Positions 52,080 to 64,000 of a stretch of DNA of 64,000 bases are shown piece after piece (the stretch's first letter is position 1; every line of letters starts with the position of its first letter). The notes below the pieces were generated by a model that saw only the letters and a list, made by a program, of their open reading frames with translations, was not told the DNA's origin and ran no database searches. A program made the translations under genes and the position numbers. The DNA lies in the NCBI RefSeq assembly GCF_017654505.1, contig NC_054552.1:33935597-33999596 (forward strand), given 5' to 3'. Source of the stretch: Polyodon spathula. Taxonomy: Eukaryota; Chordata; Actinopteri; Acipenseriformes; Polyodontidae.

Positions 52080-53433
52080 CAGTTATAGTCAAAAAGTTTA
52101 CATACATCAATGGAAATTGAACATATATAGAATTTTTTTAAAAAACTAAGAATTTTAAGGAAAAAATATTTTGTAGGAAAAGTTTTGCTTCTGTGGATGA
52201 TGAAAAAGTTATAAGAAATGGATGTCTACAATTATTTATTTCAGCAATGTGTTTGCAAAACCCCAAAAATGCTAATTCAAAAGTACCATAACCTGATAAG
52301 GAAAATGAAATTAATAGCTAGATGAGACACCTTTAGCAATAATAACCTCTTTTAAATGATTAGGATATTTGTCATTGAGCTTTTGGCATGATTCTTCAAT
52401 GATTTTTGACCATTTTTCAACTCAAAATTGTTCCAGTTCATTCAAATTCCGAAGACTTCTCTTGTGCACAGCCTTCTTCAACCTATAAAAAGTATTCTCA
52501 ATCGAATTTAGATCAGGACTTTGACAGGCCATTCCAGAACCTGGTTTAAATTATGATTTTGATGTGTGCTTCAGATTGTTGTCCTGTTGGAACGTACATT
52601 GATCTTTAAATCAAGTTTTGTAGCGGAGGGTTTCAGATGATTGGCCAATATTTTTTTTTTTCCCAAATGTAACGACTATCAGCGTGATCAATTTTTGCTT
52701 CATCACTCCACAGAACCTTTGACAAGAACTTATATCCATCATTCAAATGCCTTTGTGCAAACTTTAAGCGATTGTCCTTATGATGTTTTCCTAAGAGTGG
52801 CTTTTTCCTGTGGTTGAAATAGAAACCCCAGTCCAATTTGCAGCCAGTTCACTTTGACTATCTTTGGCAGTCAATCTCGGATTGTTATTAACCTTCCTCA
52901 CAATTGTTCTACACATACTTGATGAAAGAACCTTCTCTCTTCGAGATTGAGGGAGCATGAGTCTTGTACGTCTTGATCATAGAAACACTAGTTGAAATTG
53001 GGACACTCGAATGCTTGGAAATCTTCTTGTATCCTTCTCCAGCTTTATAACAATGAATAATTTTCTAAGGTCTTCAGATAGCTCATTGCTTTTTCCCATA
53101 TTGACTTACTGGTAATGGAAACAATCATCCTATGCCTAGTCCTTTTATACTCTTTGAGAATGTTCACCTACAATCCAGCATTTGCTAGAGTCTTCTAAAA
53201 TTAGGTTCTGCATTATCATATTGAAATTTCTAGCACCTTGTAGATAATACTATCATAGCATCAAAGGGTATAAATCATTTTGAATTTTGAAGCTTTGCAA
53301 AAAAAAATGCTGAAATAAATTCTTGATTTTTTTTTTCCCTCATCCACAAAAGCAAAACTTTTGCTACAAAAGATTTTTGAGAACTTTCTAGAAATTATAA
53401 ATTTCCATTGGGTTAAATTTTTGACTACAAGGT
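52080..53433 (-). mobile_element. Tc1-type DNA transposon, decayed
   Basis: A TA dinucleotide flanks both ends (52078-52079 and 53434-53435). The left terminus CAGTTATAGTCAAAAAGTTT and the inverted right terminus share TAGTCAAAAA and CAATGGAAATT. A second matched block (AAAGTTTTGCTTCTGTGGAT on the left, inverted on the right) lies about 100 bp further in. This is the inverted/direct-repeat layout of fish Tc1 elements such as the Sleeping Beauty group. Total length is 1354 bp, slightly below the usual about 1.6 kb. It encodes a broken transposase on the minus strand. Confidence 0.95.
52311..53099 (-). pseudogene. Tc1 transposase pseudogene
   Basis: The start codon at 53099-53097 opens MGKSNELSED, the usual Tc1 beginning, and the end (..KEVIIAKGVSSSY then stop at 52313-52311) is also typical. 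All three DDE catalytic residues can still be located: Asp in VLWSDEAKI, Asp in FQQDNNLKH (about 52571-52592) and Glu in PDLNSIENT (about 52493-52515). The paired helix-turn-helix region is scrambled by frameshifts. Around 60 residues between WEKK and FQQDN are missing. The span of 789 nt compares with about 1020 nt for an intact gene. Only fragments remain open, the longest 67 codons (52633-52836). It cannot make active transposase. Confidence 0.93.
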
Positions 53434-53435
53434 TA

Positions 53436-54637
53436 ATAAGAACATAAGTGAACTTGTTGGTGCCAAGAGGAGTTAGAGAAGAAATGTGATAACCACTTAT
53501 TCTCTTTTTGTGCAGCTGGATGGAAAAGGATTGGGAATCAGGATTGTTCTCTTGCTAAAGACCACACAGGTGGTATAAATATTATGAGCTGTAGTTCTCA
53601 GACAGGTTTGGAAACGAGATAGCCCTTACTCTTGAGATTACTGAGATTAGACATGATACTGAGTGTCCTTCTTGAACCCTCCCATAGCTCGCTCTAACCC
53701 CCCGGGTCATGCACCTGGAGTACCTCTGCATTGGACTGACATCTGAAGTGTAAAACCCACCCTGAGAAGCAGGGATCAGTAGCACACCACACAGGGTGGA
53801 GCAGGCTCTCAGCAGACTCGCAGACTCTTTCAAAACAGTTTTGCTAAGACTTTGGGGCTTTGCGGTAAAGTGTGTCTCGTTATGCAGTGCTAAAGCTTCG
53901 GTGTGGATGGATTCGTGTGAATCTATTCCCATTTGATGTATTTGATATTCAAAAGGTAAATTGGAATAGTTTGTATAGGGAGATGCAGGTAGTTTCCTAA
54001 GTCCTGCTGTTGCTTGCTCTTATGTTTCTGGATGCATTGTGCCTGTGTCGCTCCATTGTATTGACAGATCCCTGGTTTATATTATGGTATATATGCAGGT
54101 GCCACTGCCAGCTGTGTGCCTGGCAACCTTTTAACAAAGGGAGGCTTGTAAGAGTGCTGAAGCTGTTTAACCATAAGAAGCAGATTCAACTAATTTGCTG
54201 TGTTTTTTGTGTGTTTTTTTTCCTTAAAAAAGTTTGCCTTTTGCTTTAGAAACTACATGGTAGACTTACAAGTTGTGCCACTATTAATAAAAATGAAGCA
54301 GAGTCTATGATATTCATAGGAGCTGAAACACATGACAGGTGGCAAAACAGTTTTATTTGCCTTCTGTATATTAAATATTTTGTTATAAACATCTTGAAAA
54401 CAGCTCAATATTAAACAATAGGAAAAAAAGGAATGAGGTTTATTACCCATGCAGTGTCATAACATTAGCGGGCAGTGCCGTAGGGAATACCAGCTTAAAG
54501 ACACTTGTTCTTTTCAAATTTTGTTGTCACTGTGAAACCCCAACATTGGCAAGGCTGAAGTACTGATAAGAGTAGCTACAGTATATGTCAACAAAGCACT
54601 TACATAAATGAAACGACACAAGATGCCGCATCCCCCA
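53436..54637. other. Unique non-coding DNA
   Basis: No gene recognised. The 116-codon minus-strand frame at 53582-53932 has no known domain. Confidence 0.5.
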
Positions 54638-54653
54638 CCCCCCCCCCCCCCCC
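54638..54653. repeat. Poly-C tract
   Basis: Sixteen C in a row after TCCCCCA. Confidence 0.93.
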
Positions 54654-56900
54654 GTTAAAATATGACATCTATGTTGAAAAGGCTTTTTGATTTGGACTTT
54701 AAATCACCTCAAGCCTGTCTCCACCCATCCCCTTCACTTACATTGCCAATTCTTTCAAAAGCAGTTGGAAAGTAAAAGAACAGTATGCTGCACAAAGCAC
54801 AGAAGAGGTAAACAGAGCTAGCCATATTGATAGCAGGTGTCGTGTAACACTTTATAAGCTGTTGATAAGAATCTTCCGGTCCTCTTGTACAGATTTAAAG
54901 GGGTGTCTGTGTGGTTTTACATAATGAATATAAAATAAAGAGCGTTTTTTGTCTGGGCAAACTTGGCTTTGGCTCTCTGAGAGGTACTTTGGGTGTGAGG
55001 TCAGCGCTCTCCTGAATCAGACGTTTTGAAAGACAGGTTCATATAACGCTAACTCATGTCTGGGTGCGGAAATGCCAGATTACTGAAAGCGATTGTTCAA
55101 ACCTTTTGGCCTTTTCAAAGCTGGTGGCCTTCTTAAAATCTGAATGAAGTTACTGACGCCAAAGCAAGAGCCCTTTGCATGAAAGAACAGGAGGAGAGAG
55201 CTGAGGAGCACTGAAATCTGCACGCAGGGTGATACGCAGATTGTTAAATTTATGCAGACCGCAGATCCGTTTCCATGCACTTCAGTCACTGGACCGGAGC
55301 TGTTTCTCAACCCCCATGTGTGTGGGAGACAAGGATCCTTACAAAATAGACTGGGGTTTATGAATGAGAACAAACAAACAAAACCGACTGTGTCTTTTTA
55401 TCACTCTTTCCATGTGTTATGTTAGGTGTTATGCATCTTTTGCAGCAGTTATCTTATCTTTTTTTTTTCCAGTGTCACAAAATCAGCCTGATCTGATCTA
55501 CAAGACATACAAGTTCCACCGACTCCTCACTTAGATAGTTTGGAAAATAAAATATTGCCGATTACAGTAGACAACGACCACCTGACCAAATGCCAGTTTG
55601 GTTTGATTAACTATACCGCAAGGTAGTTCTGCTACTTATTAAAATAAATAAAGACCATTGCAAAAACTTAAGACATCATACCAAGAATTAAAAACAGGAT
55701 GGATGGCTTTTGAAAACCTAAGAAAACACATTAAGAAGCAATTTCCTTTTTTATTTTGTGAGAGATAAAGCTTTTGGCCACACATCCTGAGACTTGGGCA
55801 CGACCCAAAACAATGGAGTAGAAAATACAAAAAAAATAAAGCAGGAGGGTTAAGGTTGCTGACATCTTTTCCTCTTTGGAGACCTCACCAACCCTATCTG
55901 CAAAATGAATCACGACAAAGAATTCCGAAATGGGATTTAAATTTAAAATTAAATTGTGAAAACGCAGCATTAGGGCTGGGGTTAGGGCTCGGGTCAGCGT
56001 CAGCGTTTGAGAGCGACTCAAACAGAAAGAACATCATGTTTACTACGCGTCTCTCTTCCTGGCACACTGTGGCCATGGCAAGCAAATGCTATTAAGCTGG
56101 ACTGTTTAACAATAGCAAGCACTGTGTAAGCAACATTTTAAAGAGCATAGTGAGTGCTCCGCAGTCTAGATCTGTGATGGGATGAATTTAAAATAAATAA
56201 ATAAAACCATTACCAATATTTCTTCTCAACATAGTTTTTTTTATAATTTATTTTCACATTGAATGAAGTAAAGCTGCCACCAAACCATAGATTCACAACA
56301 TGTATTGGGATCCCACCTAAAAAGTGAAACTCCCTATAAGTAGCACACAAAGAGTGAATCCTCATTGCTGAGGCAGCAGGGTAAATGAACTTCACCCAGT
56401 TCAACGTGAATACGAAGTCTAGCCAATGAATTTAAAGAACATACAGATAGGGAAATGGGATCTGCAGGAACGTCGTTGGGACAGTTGGAAGTAAGCAAAA
56501 GTTTTTTAAAGTCTAATTTAATCCGTAACCTGGTTGAACCTTCAGAGGTGAGAGGCTACTGAATTTTCCCATAGAAATGCAGAGGTTTGGGAAATGATGG
56601 CCAAGTGCAGTACCACAAGGCTGAGCTTGGGAAGAACCAGGACAGTCCCGCTATGTCACAGGAATATTAGCAAACAGCACTGGACAAGGCAGAGAGGAAC
56701 CTAGAAGGAGAAGACAAGGAGGCTACACCAGTCACATAGCACTTTGTAACCAGGACTCATTAGTGAGTGATATATCATTTAATTAATATGTCATTGTCGT
56801 TTTAAACACTGTCCCTTGGAAGACCTCAAGTGTTTATGTTCGTCTATTTGAAGCCTATTAGAGGAATGAAACCCCATATGCTTCTCTTATTGCATCTAGC
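54654..56900. other. Unique non-coding DNA
   Basis: About 2.2 kb without a gene. GTAACACTTTATAA near 54844 resembles the outer end of the foldback family at 61.1 kb but is isolated. Frames at 55.7-56.1 kb are open on both strands, which argues against coding. Confidence 0.45.
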
Positions 56901-57484
56901 CACTAACATATTGTCTCTGTACAAAGTTGGCAGCCATCAATAAATATTTCTTTCTTTTTTTTCTGACGCTTTCTACTTTCGATTGCCTTTTAAAAAAAAC
57001 AGACACAGGGAACAGCTGTCTGCTTTCCTCCTCGGTGCTGGATCTATCACCACAGCCGTGAATCTGGGTCAAAATACTTGGAAGGCATGAATATCAAATG
57101 GAGTTTTCAAACTGGTGAATTAATATGTCTTTCAGTGGTGACATTTTCCGACGGCATATGGCAGCAAACTCAAGGGAGAGGAGGCTTTTTGATGAATATT
57201 TTGCGTCTGAAACTAAAGGATGGCGGTGGGCATATGTCACCTTCTGTCTCTACCTTATGAAATGATAATGCAAGCGGCTTTCAAAATGGAAACTGTAGCC
57301 ACAGCTCTCTCGTCTCTGCCTTGGTTAACCCTCACGCTCACCCACGATGCGAAAGGGAGCGAATCACCTGGGATTCAAGGGGAGGAAGGGGGATTTACAA
57401 GTCGTGACATTGATGCCAAACACTGGTTTGCAAAATGTATTTCAAAATCTGTGCGCAATGGAATGATTTTGATGGACAGTGACT

Positions 57485-57486
<2 letters not shown>
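56901..57486. other. CNE-like block
   Basis: Complex sequence including GCCATCAATAAATATTTC, GGCATGAATATCAAATGG and GGTGAATTAATATGTC. The plus-strand frame at 57220-57555 ends in the AAT repeat and shows no domain. Confidence 0.4.

Positions 57487-57550
<64 letters not shown>
57487..57550. repeat. (AAT)n microsatellite
   Basis: About 21 AAT units. Confidence 0.98.
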
Positions 57551-59477
57551 TGTGAGACACTATATATGAGACATCCCAGCATGCTTAGCTTTCCAGTGTG
57601 CATTACCATCCAACAATGCCTTTATAATGGGTGAGTTACCATAATGTTCCATAGGTTTTGTGAATACATCACTTTTAAATGCCACAGGATTTATTTGGAA
57701 ATTATTTGTGATGTTTTTTTATAATTTAGTGTCAAGTAGAAGTAGTATTAGTAATACTGCACTATTTACATTAATTGTGCTCTTGACAGCTTTCTTAACA
57801 TCAGAACGTGAATAACAATATAAATCAGTAAGTGGATAAAAAGCCTTTTTCCTTTTTTCTTCTTTTGTTTAATCACAGAATAGAAAACATTTGTATTCAG
57901 CAGTTTCTGCAAACAAACTCAAATTGAAAAGCAAAAAGTCAAGAATTAATTATCCATTGGTGACCAATGTACTGGAAATTTTAATTTATAGTACAATTAT
58001 GAAAATGATGCGCTTAAACTGAAAACACAATTATTCAATTATCATTTTGTTTGAACACTGGTTTAGTTTTAACCCTTCGTTGAGCTGTGATGGAAGTTAA
58101 GCAGAATTCTGGGGTTGTTTGAAGGAGACTTCCTTTACACGTCTCCTTATTTGAATAAGACCAGATTTACAGTTTATGCTCCATCTTTGTAAGACTGTAT
58201 ATTGAACCTGTCTGTCCGTTTAGGAATACTGCTGTTGAGCAAGCATGGACATAAACTGATTGTATTTCATAAGCCAACATAATCAATAGAAAACAGTGCA
58301 TAAGAGTGTGTCCTTTTGAACCAGGACCTCTCTTCTCTGGATTGTAAACCTACAAGCAGAGCACTGCCCACATACAGCACATGGAGGGAGGGGTATGCGT
58401 GGTTACCTCCAGCCAGGAAAGCGTTAAGCCGCTCTGATTAAGCTGTACTCCCCTGACATTCCATTTGAAGTATGAATCTGCTACCAGTTTATTAGTGCAA
58501 TGGAGTATCAGTGCCTGTATAAACACCCCCCCTGCTAGAGCTGCCCACCACGCTGCACCACACCCGCTCCCCTCTGCAGCCCTTCATTACACCAGGGGAC
58601 GCATTTCCCTTCTTCCTTTCACAGGCCCATTGGGAATGATGCCTTCAATGGCTTCTCATTGGCATGCTAATAGGCCCTGATATTTTGCCTGACAAGTTTA
58701 ACAAGGAATCAAACAGAACTGGCTGAAGCTTATCTCCCAAGCATTTGAACCTTTCTTTCTTTTTTTATTTTATTTTGTTTTATTTTATTTTTTTATTTGA
58801 AGCCCCGATGATTTTAAAAAGAAGGGGAAGGGTTACAGAAAGGAAAGCCGGGTATTGACAGTGCCCTGAGTGACAAGTTGGCACAATGCAAAGGCTGTTA
58901 GCCAAGGGTCCGTCTCTGCCCTGCATTCAGGGAAACTGAAAGTCCCCTTTTTTTCTATTTTTTATTTTTTTTAGAGAAAGCTGTTAGAATGAAACTAACT
59001 GCAAAACAGCAAAGGGTGGTGATAGTTGCTTGACACTGGCACTGCTTGTTCTCTCTCTATTCATTGCATCTTAAACCACTTGCCAGTCTGCCACCCTGGG
59101 CCCCCCTTGCTGGCCCCCACCATAAAGAGAGCTGTCTGGGTCTGCTGGCAGCGGGAGGCTCTGAGAAGGGTGACTGTGCAGTGGAACCTGAATTACCACA
59201 CGACTGTTTGTGCTAAAAACACTAGTTTCCATTCCATTTTGTCTTTCAAATTGATTCTGTCGTACACATTAATTAAAATCCCTAAAGACTGAAGTGTAAC
59301 CAATCATACCTTAAAGAGAAAAGCGACACCCCGGTGCTTTACTCATTCCCTGCCCTCCCACAGTATATACAATATTGTGTCAGAGGGAGGGGTAATGCTG
59401 CACTTTCTTTGTTCCTCCTTGTCTTCAGTGACTGTTTGGAAGTTTGTTACAAGGCATTCTCTCAAACCTTCAATGAT
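57551..59477. other. Unique DNA with a CNE-like block
   Basis: AT-rich sequence at first. About 58440-58700 is complex (CAGTTTATTAGTGCAATGG, GGCATGCTAATAGGCCCTG) and enhancer-like. A TTTTATTTTA-type low-complexity stretch lies at about 58755-58800. No gene. Confidence 0.4.
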
Positions 59478-59509
59478 ACTACTGCTACTACTACTACTAC
59501 TACTACTAC

Positions 59510-59555
<46 letters not shown>
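59478..59555. repeat. Compound (ACT)n-(AAT)n microsatellite
   Basis: About 10 ACT-type units then about 16 AAT units. Same architecture as 31893-31971 but with different flanks. Confidence 0.97.
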
Positions 59556-59556
<1 letters not shown>

Positions 59557-60581
59557 TTGGCTTGGCGGATTGAGCACAGCGTAGACAGTTTAAGTAATGT
59601 TCACGGGTAGTGAATGAAATGTCTGTGATGACTGGAGCAGTCTCATAAGCAGCCTGTGAAGATTAGTGTCAGACATGCCTCCCTCGCAAGGCAGGAAATA
59701 TGACAGAGCCCTCAAGTTACACAATCATTACCGGGACCTCGCAGCAGCAGCAGACTCTGCTGGAACAAACTTACTGACACGTTGACAAAAATCCCTGCTC
59801 CGTGTTTATAGGGCTTTCGCAAGAAATCAGGAAAGGTAATCATGTATGGAAGCCGGGTTAAGAAGCAATGTAACAGTCTATTAACTTTAATATAGATATG
59901 TGAAATAAGCATATGCAGAGGGCTATTAGCATAAATCTCGGTTACACTAGAGCAGCTCTGCGTTCTGTTTCCTCCGCAGAGATCTCTAATGACAAACACT
60001 GAGCTGAGCCTGTCCATTCACACCGCGCTCCGGCTCTCAATCAACTCCTTCACTGTTTAGCCATGACTTCTGAAGCTGTCCCTATATTTACTACATTCTC
60101 TGCCCAGGTACTGGCATGAAGCTGGGTTAAGGTGGTATTGCAGAGTTGTGGTAGAAGGCAGTGGGATATTGCTGGTGTTTTAAGTTGATGTTGTTTTTAA
60201 GATGCGTGTTGGCCTGTTTATTTCCATAGTAAGTATTAATAGCAAAATATGTTGTTTTCAGTCCCATTCACAGAGCGTTATATCATGAGTTATTTAAATA
60301 ATGTTTTCTTTTTCAAAGAATGTATACATTTTTTTCATTATTTTTGGTATTAGCGTCCCAGTATTGTTGCTAGGGTGGGCGATTTGCTGGACAGAGATCC
60401 TGTTTTCTGCAGAACTTTGTAAAAGTGTAAAAAGGAAACTCTTTCCCTCTCTTGGTGTGTGTGATTAGGGACCTTCAAAGACATTCAAAAGGCTGTCGAA
60501 GCAAGTCTTCTTCCTGAGTCAACACTGAGCTGAGTTACTGTGTTTCATTGTTCACAGTAAGAATAGGTCAGCTGTGCTGAT
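59556..60581. other. CNE-like block and unique DNA
   Basis: About 59630-60010 is complex (GAAATAAGCATATGCAGAGG, GCTATTAGCATAAATCTCGG) and may be a conserved element. The 101-codon minus-strand frame over it has no known domain. The remainder is AT-rich and featureless. Confidence 0.4.
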
Positions 60582-60584
60582 GGA

Positions 60585-60639
<55 letters not shown>
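60582..60639. repeat. (GAAA)n microsatellite
   Basis: About 14 GAAA units, homopurine on the plus strand. Confidence 0.98.
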
Positions 60640-60640
<1 letters not shown>

Positions 60641-61119
60641 CAATTGGGTTATACTGAAAAGTTGAGTTTTGTTGAGCTGGTTTTTATTTTATTTTATTTA
60701 TTATATTTATCTCGAACCCAACACTTTTCCACTGTGATTGCATGGTGTAAATTAAACAAATGATGTGCTGGATTAGTGGCTTGGAATAAAACAGGAATAA
60801 AATACTCAGACATCCAACAAAGGAGCAGTGCCGTGGTATTTGGCACTGACAACCAAGTTCAAAAAGCTGCCATTGAAAATGAGGTGCAGTAAATACACAG
60901 ACCAGGCTTGTTTGTCAGTTCACAAAGCCAGTGCCTGAGACTCTGATACTGGGTAATCTCACCCCAGAAGGGCTTCAGCAACCCCATGATGATAAACAGG
61001 TATGAACACCTCCGATCAGGGCTAACAAGAAGAAGACTGCTAAGACAAACACAGCTATGAGAACATGAAGAGAAGCAGTTTATGCCTCTGACCTTGTCAG
61101 GATGCTTGTTAATCCCTGT
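60640..61119. other. Unique non-coding DNA
   Basis: Short TTTTATTTTATTTATT stretch near 60685, then ordinary sequence. No gene. Confidence 0.6.
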
Positions 61120-61408
61120 GTAACACTTTGCAGTGTCTCTAATTACTCTGTATTTACATAGTAGTTACTTGATAAATACATGTGTACTTACACATAACTA
61201 CAACGTTAGTATGCATAGTTAGAATGTACTTAATGAGTAAATCTTTTTGCACGACATATGTAAGTACACAGTTGTACCAGAAAAGGGTTAGGGTTATATA
61301 ATAAAAAAAAAAAGTTTTACTCATTACATACATTGTAACTATGCATTCTAGCATTGTAATTGTGCGTAAGTGTACATGTATTTAGAGACACTTCATATAA
61401 AGTCTTAC
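61120..61408. mobile_element. Complete foldback (MITE-like) element
   Basis: The left arm (61120-61241) and right arm (61315-61408) are inverted copies. Outer ends GTAACACTTT and AAAGTCTTAC pair loosely, then AGTGTCTCTAA pairs with TTAGAGACACT and the inner parts (ATGCATAGTTA, TTAATGAGTAAA) pair over about 75 bp. The left arm holds about 33 extra bases including TTTACATAGTAGTTACTT. The loop carries an A-run of 11 and one GGGTTAGGG. It has no coding capacity. A half copy lies at 28479-28645. No clear target duplication is visible, so the superfamily stays open. Confidence 0.8.
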
Positions 61409-61629
61409 CAAACCTTGTTGTTGTTCAATAAAATACAAATTCTATTGAAAAAACAAAACAAAACATATATATATAGTTATAAAAAGTTTATACCAGCGCT
61501 AAAAAATATTTATCTGCTTGTTTCCAATCTGGGTACCTTATAACGGGAACTAAACGCAGACAGAATGCCTGACTAGCAAACCACAGACAGAGGGAAAAAG
61601 CAACCCCCTTGGATTAATCCAGATCCATA
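61409..61629. other. Unique non-coding DNA
   Basis: AT-rich with a short TATATATATA near 61470. No gene. Confidence 0.5.
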
Positions 61630-61900
61630 GACAATTTGTAGATAAAAGTATCTTTATTCTTGCATAATCATGTTTCAAGTCAGCAAGCAACAATCTTTAA
61701 GTGTTTCAACAATTTGTCTTCTTCAGAACATTGTAAATGGCATGTGTTTCAAACATTTAAATATTTCAAAGCCGAGACCACACCTTAAATCAATAATTAA
61801 AAACAATTAGCACCCAAACAGGAGTCAATTAGTTAATAATCAGTTAACAGATAATTGTTTCAACAGGTGATAATAAAAACATTATGATTACCAACACTTC
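61630..61900 (-). mobile_element. Possible retroelement 3' remnant
   Basis: Read on the minus strand it contains TTCTGAAGAAGACAAATTGT followed by TGAAACACTTAA, a CTGAAGAAG...GAAAC layout that I associate with the ends of some fish retroelements. No reverse transcriptase frame, poly-A tail or target duplication is present, so this rests on a single motif. Confidence 0.25.
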
Positions 61901-61957
61901 ATATATTGCGAAAATCATTAATAAATGTGTATAACTCCTCTATATAAATGTGTCTAA

Positions 61958-61959
<2 letters not shown>

Positions 61960-62043
<84 letters not shown>
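61960..62043. repeat. Compound (CT)n-(TA)n microsatellite
   Basis: About 26 CT units joined to about 15 TA units. Confidence 0.97.
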
Positions 62044-62046
<3 letters not shown>

Positions 62047-62120
62047 GCAGTTTCCGTTGAGACTAGTTAGATTTAAATTTGTCAATCAATACCCATAGAC
62101 TTTCTGCTCACAATGTGTTA
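62044..62120. other. Short unique spacer
   Basis: Separates the CT/TA microsatellite from the 51-bp array; nothing else seen. Confidence 0.6.
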
Positions 62121-62884
62121 AAAAATATCTAGCTAGCTATCTAAATTGTATTGTAAAACAACAGTTCTCAATTATCTAGCTAGCTATCTAAATTGCATTG
62201 TAAAACAACAGTTCTCAATTATCTAGCTAGCTAGCTATCTAAATTGCGTTGTAAAACAACAGTTCTCAAATATCTAGCTAGCTAGCTATCTAAATTGCAT
62301 TGTAAAACAACAGTTCTCAAATATTTAGCTAGCTAGCTATCTAAATTGTATTGTAAAACAACAGTTCTCAATTATCTAGCTAGCTAGCTATCTAAATTGC
62401 ATTGTAAAACAACAGTTCTCAAATATCTAGCTAGCTAGCTATCTAAATTGTATTGTAAAACAACAGTTCTCAAATATCTAGCTAGCTAGCTATCTAAATT
62501 GCATTGTAAAACAACAGTTCTCAATTATCTAGCTAGCTAGCTATTTAAATTGCATTGTAAAACAACAGTTCTCAAATATCTAGCTAGCTAGCTATCTAAA
62601 TTGCATTGTAAAACAACAGTTCTCAAATATCTAGCTAGCTAGCTATCTAAATTGCATTGTAAAACAACAGTTCTCAATTATCTAGCTAGCTATCTATCTA
62701 AATTGCATTGTAAAACAACAGTTCTCAAATATCTAGCTAACTAGCTATCTAAATTGCATTGTAAAACAACAGTTCTCAAATATCTAGCTAGCTAGCTATC
62801 TAAATTGTATTGTAAAACAACAGTTCTCAAATATCTAGCTAGCTAGCTATCTAAATTGCATCGTAAAACAACAGTTCTCAATTA
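62121..62884 (+). repeat. 51-bp tandem array, 15 copies
   Basis: Each unit has an AT-rich palindromic half built on TAGCTAGCTAGCTA and a second half ATTGTAAAACAACAGTTCTC. The first two units are 47 bp because they have one GCTA fewer. The junction is either CAATTATC or CAAATATC, and ATTGCATTG alternates with ATTGTATTG. Copy number was counted from the TTCTCAA words. No protein is implied. Confidence 0.97.
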
Positions 62885-64000
62885 TGCAGTACAAGCCTCA
62901 TAAATCACTAAAAAGGTGAACACAATCTCTGTTGAATGTGGAAAGTGAGCCATTTCCTTTGGGGCTAATTGGATTTGGTGTTTAGCAAGACCCTGGGAGT
63001 ATTCTGGCTTTGCAACCACGCATAAAGATTCTTTGCTTTCCTTTTCTCTCTCCATTGCCTTGCCATTGCCTGCTTTGTAGAAGGGGCTATAAAGGAGTCC
63101 TATTAGTGCACCGTTGTGCCGGCTCAGAAAATAAATGATCTGGCATTAAATTTCAATAACGCGTTCCCCAGGTCCTCCAGAGTATAAGCAATCAAGGGTT
63201 AACTTGTATCTGTAACGAATGCTTGGTGACCCACAAAACGCTTCCCCATCAAACGGACTCATTACCACCGAGCAAGCAGACGAGTGTTTGTGAGCCGTGC
63301 CTCTTAGCTGCTGGGATTGTGTGTATTACCACTAACACGGCTGAGGTATTTAAATTTTGATTTTTTTGTAATGGGTTTTGACATGTTTCATTTCCTCCGG
63401 GGGAAGCGCTTGAGACCTCCGAAAGTAAATGTTGCTAAAAAGTCATCAAGGCAGAATATTAAAATGCCATCAAATAAGAATTGCGCTAATGCGATCGGGC
63501 TGGGGCTCCAGGTACACTGAGCGGAGGTCAGGGGGTCCTGGTTCTGGGAGAAACGCTATTTGTTCCCCTTGGCTGCATTTTTTTTCTTTTTAAATACATT
63601 ATTTAAAGACTTATTTCTTCCTTTTTTTTCTCCTGGGCCTCTTAAAGTTCAGCCGCACAGTTTTAAATGAAAACAAAGGAAAAAGAAGAAAGTGAACCAG
63701 TGTCAGGCAGGCTGTGGATTTGTAGTGTCCCCTTTTTACTTGAAGAATGACATTGGAATTGTGAGTCTGCAAAGCCAGCTTCAATGAGAATATTTAACAC
63801 ATTGGTTGCAGCCATTCACAGTACTGGGTGTACTGAGTATACCCTTAACAAATACATACAACAAACAAAGAGATAAAAAAAAACAAGAAAAATGAAAACA
63901 ATGAAAAATAAGCACACTAACACTGTGCACCTGCTAAGAGCCTAGGCCTGTAGGTGGTAAAGGATATCAGAAAGTTTTCTGAACTAGCTCTTTCTATTAT
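62885..64000. other. CNE-like block to the window edge
   Basis: About 62930-63520 is complex and GC-balanced (AAATTTCAATAACGCGTTCC, TTGCGCTAATGCGATCGG) and is one of the better CNE candidates. A 67-codon frame at 63317-63520 has no known domain. The last 400 bp are AT-rich with no feature. Confidence 0.4.

Overview
This window looks like vertebrate nuclear DNA, most likely from a ray-finned fish. I see no convincing protein-coding exon, rRNA, tRNA or microRNA gene. Three things point to the host: a Tc1 transposon of the fish inverted/direct-repeat type, a block of vertebrate telomere-type (TTAGGG)n sequence, and long AT-rich intervals of complex DNA broken by (AAT)n, (AAG)n, (GAAA)n and (CA)n microsatellites. 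A non-teleost lineage such as sturgeon, paddlefish, gar or bowfin is my guess from the general look of the sequence; I could not test it. The long open reading frames either sit in tandem repeats whose unit contains no stop codon or are short chance frames.

Layout. Positions 1-20.9 kb are mostly unique DNA with several blocks that resemble conserved non-coding elements (CNEs), a 531-bp Tigger/pogo-like element (12.05-12.58 kb), a 91-bp dispersed repeat present twice (11.2 and 13.6 kb), and a family of short dispersed repeats built on AAGCATGGTA-type words. At 20.9 kb lies an interstitial telomeric block, followed 0.9 kb later by a 1.1-kb minisatellite of 26-bp units. Positions 23-44 kb are again unique and CNE-like, including an island at 37.5-38.3 kb that holds a run of 46 guanines. 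Positions 44.1-49.4 kb carry a cluster of three unrelated C-rich minisatellites (31, 21 and about 31/34 bp) and a long (CA)n tract, all C-rich on the plus strand. At 51.9-53.4 kb a small palindromic element is followed by a decayed Tc1 transposon. Positions 53.4-64 kb are unique or CNE-like DNA with a 289-bp foldback element (61.1 kb) and a 15-copy, 51-bp tandem array (62.1-62.9 kb).

How the parts work together. No operon or pathway is present. The simplest reading is a gene-poor interval, intergenic or a large intron, that may carry long-range enhancers of a developmental gene I cannot name from sequence alone. Four good matches to the CTCF core motif (0.9, 15.6, 19.6 and 26.8 kb) would suit such a landscape. 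I found no evidence of a novel biological system. The most notable structures are the minisatellites, the telomeric block, the 46-G run and the small transposon families.
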